A stretch of DNA of 64,000 nucleotides, from contig NZ_JAHXPQ010000008.1 in assembly GCF_019391655.1 (NCBI RefSeq), positions 124,001 to 188,000 of the forward strand. Reading direction: 5' to 3'. Positions 20,001 through 27,853 of the stretch are shown piece by piece. The translations under genes were made by a program, and so were the position numbers. The DNA is from Mucilaginibacter rivuli (GTDB lineage Bacteria; Bacteroidota; Bacteroidia; Sphingobacteriales; Sphingobacteriaceae). The first letter of the stretch is position 1, and every line of letters begins with the position of its first letter. Under the pieces are notes generated by a model. The model saw only the letters and a list, made by a program, of their open reading frames with translations, was not told the origin of the DNA and searched no databases.

Positions 20001-20875
20001 CCAAGTATTCTTTTATAATAAAGGTCCAGGTGTTTTTTAGTGGTGAGGTTTAACCGCTTTTGCAAAGCCGAGTATAGCTCTAAAAATGCAATACATAGCG
20101 CCATATGTGGCTGGTATTGTCCAAATGGATCTGCTTCTCCGGATGACTGGCCATCTTTTTTAGAAAGCAGGTCCCTGTTTTTATAATAAAAAGTAGCTAC
20201 ACCCAACAAGCCGTTAAACTTGGTACCCAAATCTAAAAATATTGCTTTTATAGCCGGTAGCGCATTTAATATACGTTCATTAGTGCTTTGCCCGTTATCA
20301 AAAATATCAGCTGGCGTTTCTTCCAGTTTTAAGCGCGAAAGGTATTCCGGATAGCTTATTTTAAAATCCTGTTTAAATTTAGCAGTGGCTTCCTTGTTAT
20401 ATTCTATCAGTTTTAAGCTTTCCAGGTTAAAACTTTTCACTACACTATTTACATCATCAATTATCTTACTGCCATCTGCCGCTAAAACCAGCCTGTTACG
20501 CAGGTCGTTAAGCATATTAAGGGCGTCCATTACAAAGTTGAACAGGTCCTTCAAGGCCATGCATAATGCCTTATCGCTTTTAGCAGTAAACAGTTTATTT
20601 TCGAATGCCGAAAACTGATCTATATAAGCAAACATGTTGAATTTGGTGATCAAAACCAACAACACCCTTACATCCGATTTAAAAAAGTCTTCCCAGTTTC
20701 CGGCTATGGTATTACTTTCATTATAGTAATTAAACTGTGCCGAAAATTGGGTCATCAGTTTTAAAAGTTCATCCGTATCGCGTTCGTCAATATCAATAAA
20801 ATCGGGCGCAAGGGCTTGCAATCGCCTTTTATCCTGCGTGATACCTTCATTTAAAGTTGACAGATCAATATACAT
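17060..20875 (-). CDS. eCIS baseplate J-like wedge protein (Afp11-like)
   Basis: A 1271-residue protein. Near residue 970 it carries TAETDVQYYTRVSERLRHGQ followed by RLLTNRDIELSILQQFPEI, the diagnostic block of baseplate J/gp47 family proteins. The N-terminal half is helical and the C-terminal 250 residues are mixed alpha/beta. In contractile tails this protein forms the wedges linking the hub to the sheath initiation complex. It follows the gp25 gene by 14 bases and precedes the 267-residue gene by 6 bases. The length is at the upper end of what I would expect for Afp11, consistent with a large baseplate. Confidence 0.87.
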   Translation of the reverse strand: MYIDLSTLNEGITQDKRRLQALAPDFIDIDERDTDELLKLMTQFSAQFNYYNESNTIAGNWEDFFKSDVRVLLVLITKFNMFAYIDQFSAFENKLFTAKSDKALCMALKDLFNFVMDALNMLNDLRNRLVLAADGSKIIDDVNSVVKSFNLESLKLIEYNKEATAKFKQDFKISYPEYLSRLKLEETPADIFDNGQSTNERILNALPAIKAIFLDLGTKFNGLLGVATFYYKNRDLLSKKDGQSSGEADPFGQYQPHMALCIAFLELYSALQKRLNLTTKKHLDLYYKRILGLELKQPVPDEVHVVFEKDDASPDVSLLAGEELLAKVPDSIEQAVFALTKPTLITAAQIAELKTLVLATHEQIRNEFGIVSEVEVYDGAYPFISAAAYLKSKIPTKTWPVFGEDQELLADVDRTMRMSTLGVLISSPVLYQPEGRRTILFSIYLDDASYEGLMDYFTNYSKVNKKDTMAVSHQLLSDAFIINYTDTKGWKRIEKYSAFLDVAERKLDIEIHINNSDEFIDVYNPIVHGEDYDTEWPIFRLLLNTYSVNNPFTYLRKVKMQRITIIADVRGSRAVKLQNSVGPVSAVSTSQIFGPMPSVGSYIDIKSSNIFNKYTKTFCIRLDWVDLPKEVGGWETYYRAYNNKVTNKSFQIKLSTLNDGKFVPKLIQQQQMALFESDDDGTLKNTTQLQDIDMKRLFFNKKPLLDKQDIVSDKNFTEGALRLELVAPKDAFGHRLFAQIFPEVVVYNAKHSKKLELPNQPYIPSIRSLSIDYVLEDSEVLVVKDKKAADNDLKLFHIYPFGHVQLYPGKTQAPYSLIPDFDQNNNLFIGLTGVKPGQVLSMLFQLDEKNFSKLAETKTQWSYLDNNDWVDFAEEDVLYDATNNFINTGIIEIRLPDGFKTGNTILSSGLYWLRASSKNNIKSSIRGIYTQAARATRIVSDTSSVLNLPQGSVKIFKRKILGIQSITQPFPSFGGKTAETDVQYYTRVSERLRHGQRLLTNRDIELSILQQFPEIFMAKCIDPKQYSQEYIEKYRPGLRVILVPLEQTNGLFTTERPGVNLDVRYRVNKFLERSTPSFLNIQVKSPVYETIKVICAVKFKYDGGITDTGMNMGKLNDDIKRFLCPWLFEQGAEFKIGSGIYMVELLNFIRNLPYITEISDFSLAHFYFDEEIDSEGIKARVNYSYKDNVYIKGSLPQSVLVPNKNHLITLIGTNDNSDTKKIGISEFAIMDELLVDEDDSVDVIMEAEPTHDIKADNDLDFFDLVVSHNLD

Positions 20876-20889
20876 TTTACAATATGGTA

Positions 20890-21312
20890 TTAAGCAGAAA
20901 CATTGGTACCCTCACCCTGTAAGTAGAACGGATACACAATATTGTGCCGTGTATTGGTGCTTATAATAGTAAAGTTTACCTGCAAATGCAGCACGCCATC
21001 AAGTTCGGTACGGTCGAGTATCTGGGTATCAAGGTAGTTTACCCGCGGCTCAAAATTCAGTAAGGCATTGTAAATCAGGTGGTCAAAGGTTGCGATAAGC
21101 GTAGAATCGTTTATCTCAAAGGCCAGCCTGTTCAAATCGCAGCCAAACTCGGGTTGCATAATGCGTTCGCCCGGTGTTGTGCTCAATATGATGTAGATAC
21201 TTTGATAAATATCCTGCTCTTCTGATACCATGAGCGCCTGCGCCGGGCCCTTTAAAAAAGTTGGCGGGAAAGACCACCCTGTGCCTAAAAACGATTTTAC
21301 AATATCTGCCAT
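20890..21312 (-). CDS. eCIS gp25-like baseplate protein (Afp9-like)
   Basis: A 140-residue protein of the gp25/TssE/Afp9 family. GTGWSFPPTF near the start, followed by EEQDIYQSIYIILST and TTPGERIMQPEFGCDLNRLA (residues 46-65), is the typical lysozyme-like gp25 pattern; the RIMQPEFG core is decisive. In the baseplate this subunit initiates sheath polymerisation. It lies between the PAAR gene (6 bases upstream) and the large baseplate J gene (14 bases downstream), inside one operon. Confidence 0.93.
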   Translation of the reverse strand: MADIVKSFLGTGWSFPPTFLKGPAQALMVSEEQDIYQSIYIILSTTPGERIMQPEFGCDLNRLAFEINDSTLIATFDHLIYNALLNFEPRVNYLDTQILDRTELDGVLHLQVNFTIISTNTRHNIVYPFYLQGEGTNVSA

Positions 21313-21318
21313 TTGCCG

Positions 21319-21621
21319 CTATCCCCCTATTAATACCGTTGGGCAGCCCAATACGATAGAACCACCATGTGCCGTGCTATCGCCCATACGTACCGCCGGT
21401 TTACCGCAAATCATTACCGTAGCCGATCCTTTTATAATTGAATCGGGCGGGCCTACACAAACCGCGTTATCGCCCATTACACATGCGGGTAACTTCCCTA
21501 TCAGTACCGTTGGTGCGCCGGGGCCTATAATTGGCCCGCCAACGTGTGGTATTGGAGGTACGCCCGGTGTTACCATTGGGCAAACATGCATATCGGTTAA
21601 TCGGGCGGCCATCATTCCCAT
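21319..21621 (-). CDS. PAAR spike-tip protein (Afp10-like)
   Basis: A 100-residue protein built almost entirely of short glycine/proline turns and beta strands: repeated blocks such as GAPTVLIGKLPACVMGD and GKPAVRMGDSTAHGG, with His/Cys residues placed to bind a metal ion at the apex. This is the PAAR fold that sharpens the VgrG spike. It follows the VgrG gene by 13 bases. No toxin extension is fused to it, so it would act as a plain tip. Confidence 0.92.
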   Translation of the reverse strand: MGMMAARLTDMHVCPMVTPGVPPIPHVGGPIIGPGAPTVLIGKLPACVMGDNAVCVGPPDSIIKGSATVMICGKPAVRMGDSTAHGGSIVLGCPTVLIGG

Positions 21622-21634
21622 ATTCTTATCAATT

Positions 21635-23428
21635 TTAGTTTATCATTACTATACCACCTTTAACAGTGGTTTGCCCCGAGGCCGATAATTCGGCAGTGGC
21701 GTTCCCTTTGGCAGTAATACCCATTTGGGCGGTTGCCGTAACATTCATCCCGGTTATCGCGGTATCCTGCGTGGCCTGCAAATTCAATTTACCGGTTGCG
21801 TTAAGCGTAATGTTACCGGTTGCCTTGAGGTTGATATCTTTACCGCTGGTGATATCAATTCCCGACGATGTCATTTTAATGGAATTGCCATTCTGATCAA
21901 CGATCTCGATCGATTTTGCATCATCACTCAGCGTGATAGAGTTATTACCGGGGGTTTCAATTTTAGTTATTTTCTTTTCGTCATCAAAGCTAACCTTCAG
22001 CTTGCTTTTGGTAAGGATGGCTTTAATGTAATTATTATTATCGGCCGGCGGCGTAGGTATTTGCCTGCCGCTGCTGTATAGCGAGCCTAATATTACCGGG
22101 TAACGTGGATTGCTTTCTAAAAAACCAACAACAACCTCATCGCCAACTTCGGGTAAAAAGGTAGCACCAATACTTGACGATGAATAAAAGTTAGCCATAC
22201 GCGCCCATACACCTGTTTGTGTTGACGCGTTTGATGAGAGTGTAACCTGTATGCGGTACTGCCCGTCAGGGTCGTCAAAAAGTTTTTTAACTGTACCAAC
22301 CTGCAAACCATGTATGGCAGGTAACTGCCCCGCAGCAACCGGATACGAAAAATTAGGTTTCTCGGCAATGGGAATGCTATCCAAACCAAATTTAGTTGTG
22401 GTTAACCAGGTCCCTTCTTCTATTAAATGGTTAACGGCGGTAACAAAGGCACTGCCATTATAACGTTCACCTACGCCATCGAGTTCAAGTATTGTTCCCG
22501 GCTTTACCAATGCACTGCCCTGGAAACTTACTTCACCTTTTATCGATCCTAAACGCATCCTTAACAAACTACCATCGGCCCATGCCTGTAGCTCATCATT
22601 GGCCATAGGGGTATTTGAGTTTAGTGCCATTGCAGCCTGGCTCAACTTTCCCGATAGTTGTTTAGGCGTTAAATTACCCTGTGTATTTACTGTTGGCTCT
22701 GCCGCGGTAACCGTTAAAAGCGCGAGGTTTTTGGGATCCCAGGCAGAAGCTGTTATGCTTGTAGCTTGCTTTTCTGCACTAAGCTCGGCTGTAAAATTAT
22801 TGATCGACTCGCCCATGGCTACACGCAATACAGCGGCCCCGTCTACTTTGGGTTCAGCAATGGTGATAGCATCCCCGTCAAGCGTGATGATATAACCATA
22901 AAACTCTGCCCTTGATAAGATAAAATCCCAGTCTGTAGCGAGTTTTTGAAATACGAACTCTTGTGTAACGGAGGTGCTTTTTACAGTAGCACTAAGTCCG
23001 TATGTCCCTACAATGGTATTAATGATACTACTATCTGTAGATGCCGAATACTCCTGTTCCTTTTTAACATAAGTCATCTGCACTGCCTTATGCTTGCACG
23101 TAAGAACTACATGATAACCTGACAATGATATCTGTATACCTTGTTTAACGATGAGGCCTTTAAATATCGACTGATCGGCCTCATCACCATAACCGGCTTT
23201 AATTTCAAGTTCGCCACCGGGTGCAAAGTTCGCGCTGTCGCTGATGGGAAAAGTTCCCTTCTCCATATCACCATCAGCAAAAACCAATTCCGCGTATGAG
23301 ATCTTATTTACTTCGTGACTGATGTTAACAGATATTACAGGATAATAATCAGGGATAGGACTGCCGCCTATTGTTATTGAAAGGGTGACGATTATTTCTG
23401 CTTTATCAACCGGAGATGGAGTAGGCAT
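21635..23428 (-). CDS. VgrG-like spike protein (Afp8-like)
   Basis: A 597-residue spike protein. The first 350 residues correspond to the gp27-like hub (for example SVNISHEVNKISYAELVFAD near 30-50). Residues about 370-465 form a gp5-like OB fold (VGTVKKLFDDPDGQYRIQV, then LPEVGDEVVVGFLESNPRYP). The last 100 residues are a beta-helix of short repeats such as SGKDINLKATGNITLNATGK, ending GGIVMIN. No C-terminal effector domain is attached. It lies between the LysM adaptor (3 bases upstream) and PAAR genes, as Afp7-Afp8 neighbours do. Confidence 0.93.
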   Translation of the reverse strand: MPTPSPVDKAEIIVTLSITIGGSPIPDYYPVISVNISHEVNKISYAELVFADGDMEKGTFPISDSANFAPGGELEIKAGYGDEADQSIFKGLIVKQGIQISLSGYHVVLTCKHKAVQMTYVKKEQEYSASTDSSIINTIVGTYGLSATVKSTSVTQEFVFQKLATDWDFILSRAEFYGYIITLDGDAITIAEPKVDGAAVLRVAMGESINNFTAELSAEKQATSITASAWDPKNLALLTVTAAEPTVNTQGNLTPKQLSGKLSQAAMALNSNTPMANDELQAWADGSLLRMRLGSIKGEVSFQGSALVKPGTILELDGVGERYNGSAFVTAVNHLIEEGTWLTTTKFGLDSIPIAEKPNFSYPVAAGQLPAIHGLQVGTVKKLFDDPDGQYRIQVTLSSNASTQTGVWARMANFYSSSSIGATFLPEVGDEVVVGFLESNPRYPVILGSLYSSGRQIPTPPADNNNYIKAILTKSKLKVSFDDEKKITKIETPGNNSITLSDDAKSIEIVDQNGNSIKMTSSGIDITSGKDINLKATGNITLNATGKLNLQATQDTAITGMNVTATAQMGITAKGNATAELSASGQTTVKGGIVMIN

Positions 23429-23431
23429 GGC

Positions 23432-24106
23432 TTAGTTTTTTGATGCAAGTGGGTGAAAATACAAAACATCGCCGGGCTTTATGGCACTAAAACTACTCAA
23501 ATTATTCCTCCTTGCTACCTCTACATAATGCGAGCTGTCGCCATAAATGCGGTAAGTCATTAACGGTAAGGTATCGCCGGCTTTCACCACACGCATATGC
23601 GTAAGGTCGGGAGATGATTTTGCAGCTTCTTTTGCCTTGGTTTTATAATCGATACTTTCGGTAAGTACAATATCAATGGTGGCCCGCAGGGCATTACCTT
23701 CGGGGGTAAACAAGCTATAGGTAACATCAAGATTTGAGCATACGCCTTTAAACTTGAGCTTACCCCAGGTTACCAGCAGGTAATAAGGCCGGTGAATATT
23801 ACCTTTAAACCCGTACACCAGGTTGGTAAAGTTATCGATATAGGCATCAACCGTTTTATACTTTTTTTCGAGCGGTACAACGCCCGTTCCATCAACAAAA
23901 AAACTCAGGTTAAGGTCGCTTTCACCAATACGTTTAAAAACCTGCGTTGGTGCGGTACCTTCTACCTCTTTGGTTGTTTCGTAAATAGATTTATAGTTAC
24001 GCTTATAGGTAGACGGGTTAATAAAGGCATTTATCTCACCTTTTTTTTTCGCTACACAAGCGGGATCTTCATAAGCAGCAATATTTAACTTAACAAGGTT
24101 TTGCAT
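23432..24106 (-). CDS. LysM-domain tube-spike adaptor (Afp7-like)
   Basis: A 224-residue protein. The N-terminal 160 residues are a tail-tube-like beta domain, and the C-terminus carries a LysM-type motif (residues about 168-218: RVVKAGDTLPLMTYRIYGDS, then a KPGDVLYFHP end). In Afp/PVC systems this adaptor joins the inner tube to the VgrG hub. The start ATG lies one base after the stop of the small DUF5908 gene. No signal peptide is present, so the LysM domain acts inside the particle, not on peptidoglycan. Confidence 0.9.
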   Translation of the reverse strand: MQNLVKLNIAAYEDPACVAKKKGEINAFINPSTYKRNYKSIYETTKEVEGTAPTQVFKRIGESDLNLSFFVDGTGVVPLEKKYKTVDAYIDNFTNLVYGFKGNIHRPYYLLVTWGKLKFKGVCSNLDVTYSLFTPEGNALRATIDIVLTESIDYKTKAKEAAKSSPDLTHMRVVKAGDTLPLMTYRIYGDSSHYVEVARRNNLSSFSAIKPGDVLYFHPLASKN

Positions 24107-24107
24107 A

Positions 24108-24272
24108 TTACCTCTCTGTTAAATTGTTTAATTTGGCCATCACTTTATCTACACATTCCTTCACAATCCTGTTAGTTAATGCGTCAATGTCCTTAACGTC
24201 TAAACCGTTTTTCTTTTTCACGTTATCGTCAACAGTAACCCTTATCTTCAATTCTCTTATCTCTATCGGCAT
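24108..24272 (-). CDS. DUF5908 small eCIS operon protein, 54 aa
   Basis: A 54-codon frame reading MPIEIRELKIRVTVDD at the start and ending KLNNLTER. It begins one base after the stop of the upstream tube gene and ends one base before the LysM gene, filling the gap exactly. The opening MPIEIREL is the hallmark of DUF5908, a small family found in contractile injection operons of Bacteroidota. Its role is unknown. The tight spacing and the family signature make it a real gene that a length cut-off would miss. Confidence 0.85.
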   Translation of the reverse strand: MPIEIRELKIRVTVDDNVKKKNGLDVKDIDALTNRIVKECVDKVMAKLNNLTER

Positions 24273-24273
24273 T

Positions 24274-24750
24274 TTAGTTACTTAAAGTAAAATAATCATA
24301 ACTCAACTCCAGTGTCTCTAATACGATGGAGTTCTCCTGCGCCTTAAAATCGGATACCTTTAACGATACCGGGTAGGCATTCACAATATTCCATGTTGCC
24401 ACGGTTTTAAATGTAGGCTCTTTTTTGGCATCAGAATAAACTAAGTTGTTGAGTTTTACAACCACAGTTTTTGGCTCGAACTTAAAATTGCTTACGGCAT
24501 CTGTAGCCCATTGAATAAGGGGGGAGCCTATCAGCATCCCCCTTTTTAATACCAGGTTATCGTACTTGGGTTGTAGCGGAAATTTATGTATGAACCTATT
24601 TTCGCCACCTTCTTCCATGTCCTTACTACCAACCTTAAAACTAAGGCCGGTCACTTCCTGGAAACTACCTTCGCCGTCTGCGCCTATTCCTTTTATATTA
24701 AGCACTTTCACTTCAAAGAAAAGGCCCAATAACGGGTAATCTGACGCCAT
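24274..24750 (-). CDS. eCIS inner tube protein 2 (Afp5-like, gp19 family)
   Basis: A 158-residue tail-tube protein of the T4 gp19/Hcp-like family. Features include LGLFFEVKVLNIKG at the start, the VTGLSFKVGSKDMEEGGENR strand-loop, the LVLKRGMLIGSPLIQWA block and an ETLELSYDYF end. It is shorter in similarity to the next tube gene than either is to itself across systems, which fits a dedicated tube-initiation subunit next to the adaptor (Afp5 position). Six bases separate it from the other tube gene. Confidence 0.88.
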   Translation of the reverse strand: MASDYPLLGLFFEVKVLNIKGIGADGEGSFQEVTGLSFKVGSKDMEEGGENRFIHKFPLQPKYDNLVLKRGMLIGSPLIQWATDAVSNFKFEPKTVVVKLNNLVYSDAKKEPTFKTVATWNIVNAYPVSLKVSDFKAQENSIVLETLELSYDYFTLSN

Positions 24751-24756
24751 CAGCTA

Positions 24757-25212
24757 TTATTTTTTAATAGTTAAACCTTCGTGCGCAAGTTCCATTGTTT
24801 CAACAGCAACTTCGTTCGCGTCCGATTTCATATCGGTTACCGTAATTTTGCATGGGAACGCGTTTAACAGCGTCCAGCTCATGGCAACCGCGTTGGTTTC
24901 ATCAAGCAGGCTGATCAAAATTGTTGAACGTTTAATGGTGTTCATTTTGATCAGGTTGTAATTATCCCATAGTGCAGTATCGCCTTTGAAAATACCTTTC
25001 TTCAAAGTAATATTTCCAAATTTTTGTATACCCGGCATTTTAACTGTCGAGTAAACTTTGCTGCTGCCGCCACGGTATTCAATTACCTGTGTTTCTGAAG
25101 AAAGGCCTGTTACTTCCTGGAATATTAATTCCTTGTCATCCCATTTTACCTGGAATGAAAATTTAACTAAAGGCCACGTTGCCGCTGATTGGGCTGATCC
25201 ATCATCTGCCAT
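24757..25212 (-). CDS. eCIS major inner tube protein (Afp1-like, gp19 family)
   Basis: A 151-residue gp19-family tube protein: WPLVKFSFQVKWDDKELIFQ, EVTGLSSETQVIEYRGG, ITLKKGIFKGDTALW and the terminal VAVETMELAHEGLTIKK. Stacked hexameric rings of this protein would form the inner tube whose lumen carries cargo. It follows the sheath gene by 47 bases, the largest gap between structural genes in this operon, where an internal promoter or a processing site could sit to raise tube expression. Confidence 0.9.
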   Translation of the reverse strand: MADDGSAQSAATWPLVKFSFQVKWDDKELIFQEVTGLSSETQVIEYRGGSSKVYSTVKMPGIQKFGNITLKKGIFKGDTALWDNYNLIKMNTIKRSTILISLLDETNAVAMSWTLLNAFPCKITVTDMKSDANEVAVETMELAHEGLTIKK

Positions 25213-25259
25213 AATTGTATGTTTTTAAGATTTAGTGATAAATTTTGTTACTTGGTTGA

Positions 25260-26984
25260 TTATGATTGTTGCATTTGTTGCTGGAATGTGATCTCGATAA
25301 ACTCAGCAGGGCGAACGATGGCCACTTTTACGGTGATCAGCATTTTTCCGTCGAGTATATCATTACCTGTCATGGTCGATCCTAAGCCTACCGAAACATT
25401 ATAAGCCTGCTCCGGCACTGCACCGGCAAGGGCGCCTTGTTTCCATAGGTTGGTTAAAAAGTTATCGAACATGCTTTTTACGGTGATCCAGGTATTGGCA
25501 TCATTTGGCTCAAATACATAAGCGCGTGAAGCTAATTTTAATGATTGCTCTATCATGATGAGCGTACGGCGAACGTTGATGTAGCGCCAGTCCTGGCTGT
25601 TGCCATCCAGCGTACGGCCACCCCAAACTAAGGTACCAACACCAGGGAACGCCCTGATAACGTTGATTGATTTACCTGCCTGAACGTCAACATTCAGATT
25701 TTCCTGCTGTTTGCTGGTTACATTTACTGATGGCGCGTTAACCATATTTACCGAAACGTTTGCAGGCGCTTTCCAAACCCCCCTGTTGGTATCAACAGCG
25801 GTATAGATACCGGCCATTGCACCGCTTGGCGGCAATTCGTTCATCATCAGCCTGATCTTGTCCATCAACGCAACAAAAGTTGGGCTGGCAGCTTTCAAGG
25901 CTTTATTGTAATTGCTTTTTATTACACCTTGTGTAGTTGGCCAGTTAGCTAAAGCAGATTTAAGATCGTTGTATGCTTTTGTATCGGCAGCAGCAGTTAC
26001 TGATAACGGATCATCCGCAGGTTTTCCATTGGCAGCGGTAACTGCAGCATCCATAGCTGCTTTTGCTTTATCAACATCATCTTGTGTTGGCGCCACGCTA
26101 TCTTTTGCATATTTAGCGATGATTGCCAGTGCATCTGTTTCAATAGCCGGTAACAAGGTAGCCAGATCATCGCCGGCAAGGTTTTCAAAGCCAATCTCAT
26201 CAGCAGTAACAACCGCGGTTTTTAACCATGGGTAATAAGCAGCACCATAGTTTAGGTTATTGATGCCTATTTTATCTCTAAAAGGGTCAACAATATCTTT
26301 TGTTTCAACAGTACCCGACTGTTGAGCTAAATCAAAAATACCAAAACGGCTTTGCATGTATTTGCAATGATCCAGTATAGAGGTATATACTGTATTATAA
26401 GCATCAGCACCTAATGATATCGCGTCAGGAGATAAAACCAAAGTAGGTTCTTCTTCTTTCTTCAGCAACTCCAATGCAGCAGCAATTTCATCGGCTTTTA
26501 CTTTAAAAGTAGCATCGGCAGCACTGTAAGTACCTACCGGTAAAATATAACAAACGCTGCCCCCATTATCATAAAATAAACGGATGCTGTTGTAAAGGTA
26601 AAGTTGTTGTGCCGGTGGGGTAATATACAACTGTTCGTTTTTAAGCACCAATAAATGATCTGCCTTTGTTTTATCGGCTGCATTAGCTGCTACTTCTGTT
26701 GCTGTTGTTTTCGCAGGATCTTGTAGTGCGGCGATAGCGGTAGCATCTAAAACCTTATGAACGGTGTAAACCGGTTTGTACGGCTTTGCCCCCGGGCCAA
26801 ATCTTTCCAAATACTCGGCAAACGACGTAATACGTGTTGGCTTGTTAAGTAAAGAGTTATTATTAAATGCGGCTGTTTCAGTGTAGCCGATGAACACCGG
26901 CACTGCGGTCTCTACCGCTACTGCCGAATTTGGGAAGGCGTTTTGCTCTACAATGTAGACGCCCGGGGTTTTGTAATCTGCCAT
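25260..26984 (-). CDS. eCIS contractile sheath protein (Afp2/3/4-like)
   Basis: A 574-residue sheath protein. The N-terminus YKTPGVYIVEQNAFPNSAV and the C-terminal block VWGGRTL...RRTLIMIEQSLK followed by FDNFLTNLWKQGAL and VAIVRPAEFIEITF are classical sheath signatures. Residues about 255-365 are an alanine-rich insertion, probably the surface-exposed variable domain. Afp and PVC encode three sheath paralogues; only one is found here, so a single protein must build the whole sheath. The gene starts 15 bases after the 278-residue gene. Confidence 0.95.
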   Translation of the reverse strand: MADYKTPGVYIVEQNAFPNSAVAVETAVPVFIGYTETAAFNNNSLLNKPTRITSFAEYLERFGPGAKPYKPVYTVHKVLDATAIAALQDPAKTTATEVAANAADKTKADHLLVLKNEQLYITPPAQQLYLYNSIRLFYDNGGSVCYILPVGTYSAADATFKVKADEIAAALELLKKEEEPTLVLSPDAISLGADAYNTVYTSILDHCKYMQSRFGIFDLAQQSGTVETKDIVDPFRDKIGINNLNYGAAYYPWLKTAVVTADEIGFENLAGDDLATLLPAIETDALAIIAKYAKDSVAPTQDDVDKAKAAMDAAVTAANGKPADDPLSVTAAADTKAYNDLKSALANWPTTQGVIKSNYNKALKAASPTFVALMDKIRLMMNELPPSGAMAGIYTAVDTNRGVWKAPANVSVNMVNAPSVNVTSKQQENLNVDVQAGKSINVIRAFPGVGTLVWGGRTLDGNSQDWRYINVRRTLIMIEQSLKLASRAYVFEPNDANTWITVKSMFDNFLTNLWKQGALAGAVPEQAYNVSVGLGSTMTGNDILDGKMLITVKVAIVRPAEFIEITFQQQMQQS

Positions 26985-26999
26985 GTTGTTTAAGTTGTT

Positions 27000-27836
27000 T
27001 TAATGTATAAAAATGTCTGAATAGTTAGCTGGGTTTGTGTTGTTTACTGATAGGCGCGATATTGACCTTACGTCCGGATAAGGCAATGCCCCTATTACAT
27101 CTTTATGTTTTGCAGCACCGGTTTCATAATTTTCGACCAGGCGGAACATTTTAGCCTGCCGTTGGCTCAATGCCATTTTATTTGCTGATACAAAACCACG
27201 GACTCTTTTTGTATCGGGCAGTTCCAGGTCAAACTGCTCACCAAAAATATTACCGTCTTTATCGTCAATTATAGCGGGGTTGCTTAGCTTGTGCAAATAA
27301 TCGCTCACTAAAATATACCGCCAGTACGTTTGGCGCACATCAAAATTAATAGCGTAATGTGTTTCAAGCTCCGGGTGAACAAGTATGCTAAGTTTAGCGA
27401 ATGGTTTTTTAAAGAAATGATGCCTCTTGTCTGACAGGTTAACCACATCCTTTTCGTTAACAAACTCATCGTTATGTAAAGGGTTTGCCACACCGGGTGT
27501 TGTTTTTAACGAGTTGCGGAAATAGTAAATAGATTTATCTATCTGCTGGGGTAAGTTGGCGGTGTAATTATAAAATAACGGATCTTTAAGCTCCAGTGTA
27601 AAATTAAATATCACCTTTTCTGTAAGTACATCTTCCCGTTTGCGTTCGGTACTTACAATATGCCTGTCGAACAAAATATAGAATCCTCCTTTAAAAGGCT
27701 TATACATCAGGCCCAGGTTATCCATCATTTTTTTTGTGGCTATATCCATATTCACATCCAGGCCAGCAAACACGCCATCCGAAAAATAGCTGTGGCTAAA
27801 CTTCACCTGGGTTAATATGTCAAAAGCAAATCTCAT
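27000..27836 (-). CDS. Conserved eCIS operon protein of unknown function, 278 aa
   Basis: A 278-residue soluble protein between the cap-like and sheath genes. The N-terminus MRFAFDILTQVKFSHSYFSD is compact and beta-rich; the middle holds an NLSDKRHHFFKKPFAKLSIL block. I recognise no enzymatic motif. Its place between the Afp16-like gene and the sheath suggests a structural or assembly part, possibly at the distal end of the tail. It is 17 bases from the first gene and 15 from the sheath. Confidence 0.75.
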   Translation of the reverse strand: MRFAFDILTQVKFSHSYFSDGVFAGLDVNMDIATKKMMDNLGLMYKPFKGGFYILFDRHIVSTERKREDVLTEKVIFNFTLELKDPLFYNYTANLPQQIDKSIYYFRNSLKTTPGVANPLHNDEFVNEKDVVNLSDKRHHFFKKPFAKLSILVHPELETHYAINFDVRQTYWRYILVSDYLHKLSNPAIIDDKDGNIFGEQFDLELPDTKRVRGFVSANKMALSQRQAKMFRLVENYETGAAKHKDVIGALPYPDVRSISRLSVNNTNPANYSDIFIH

Positions 27837-27853
27837 AGGTTTATATATAGCAC

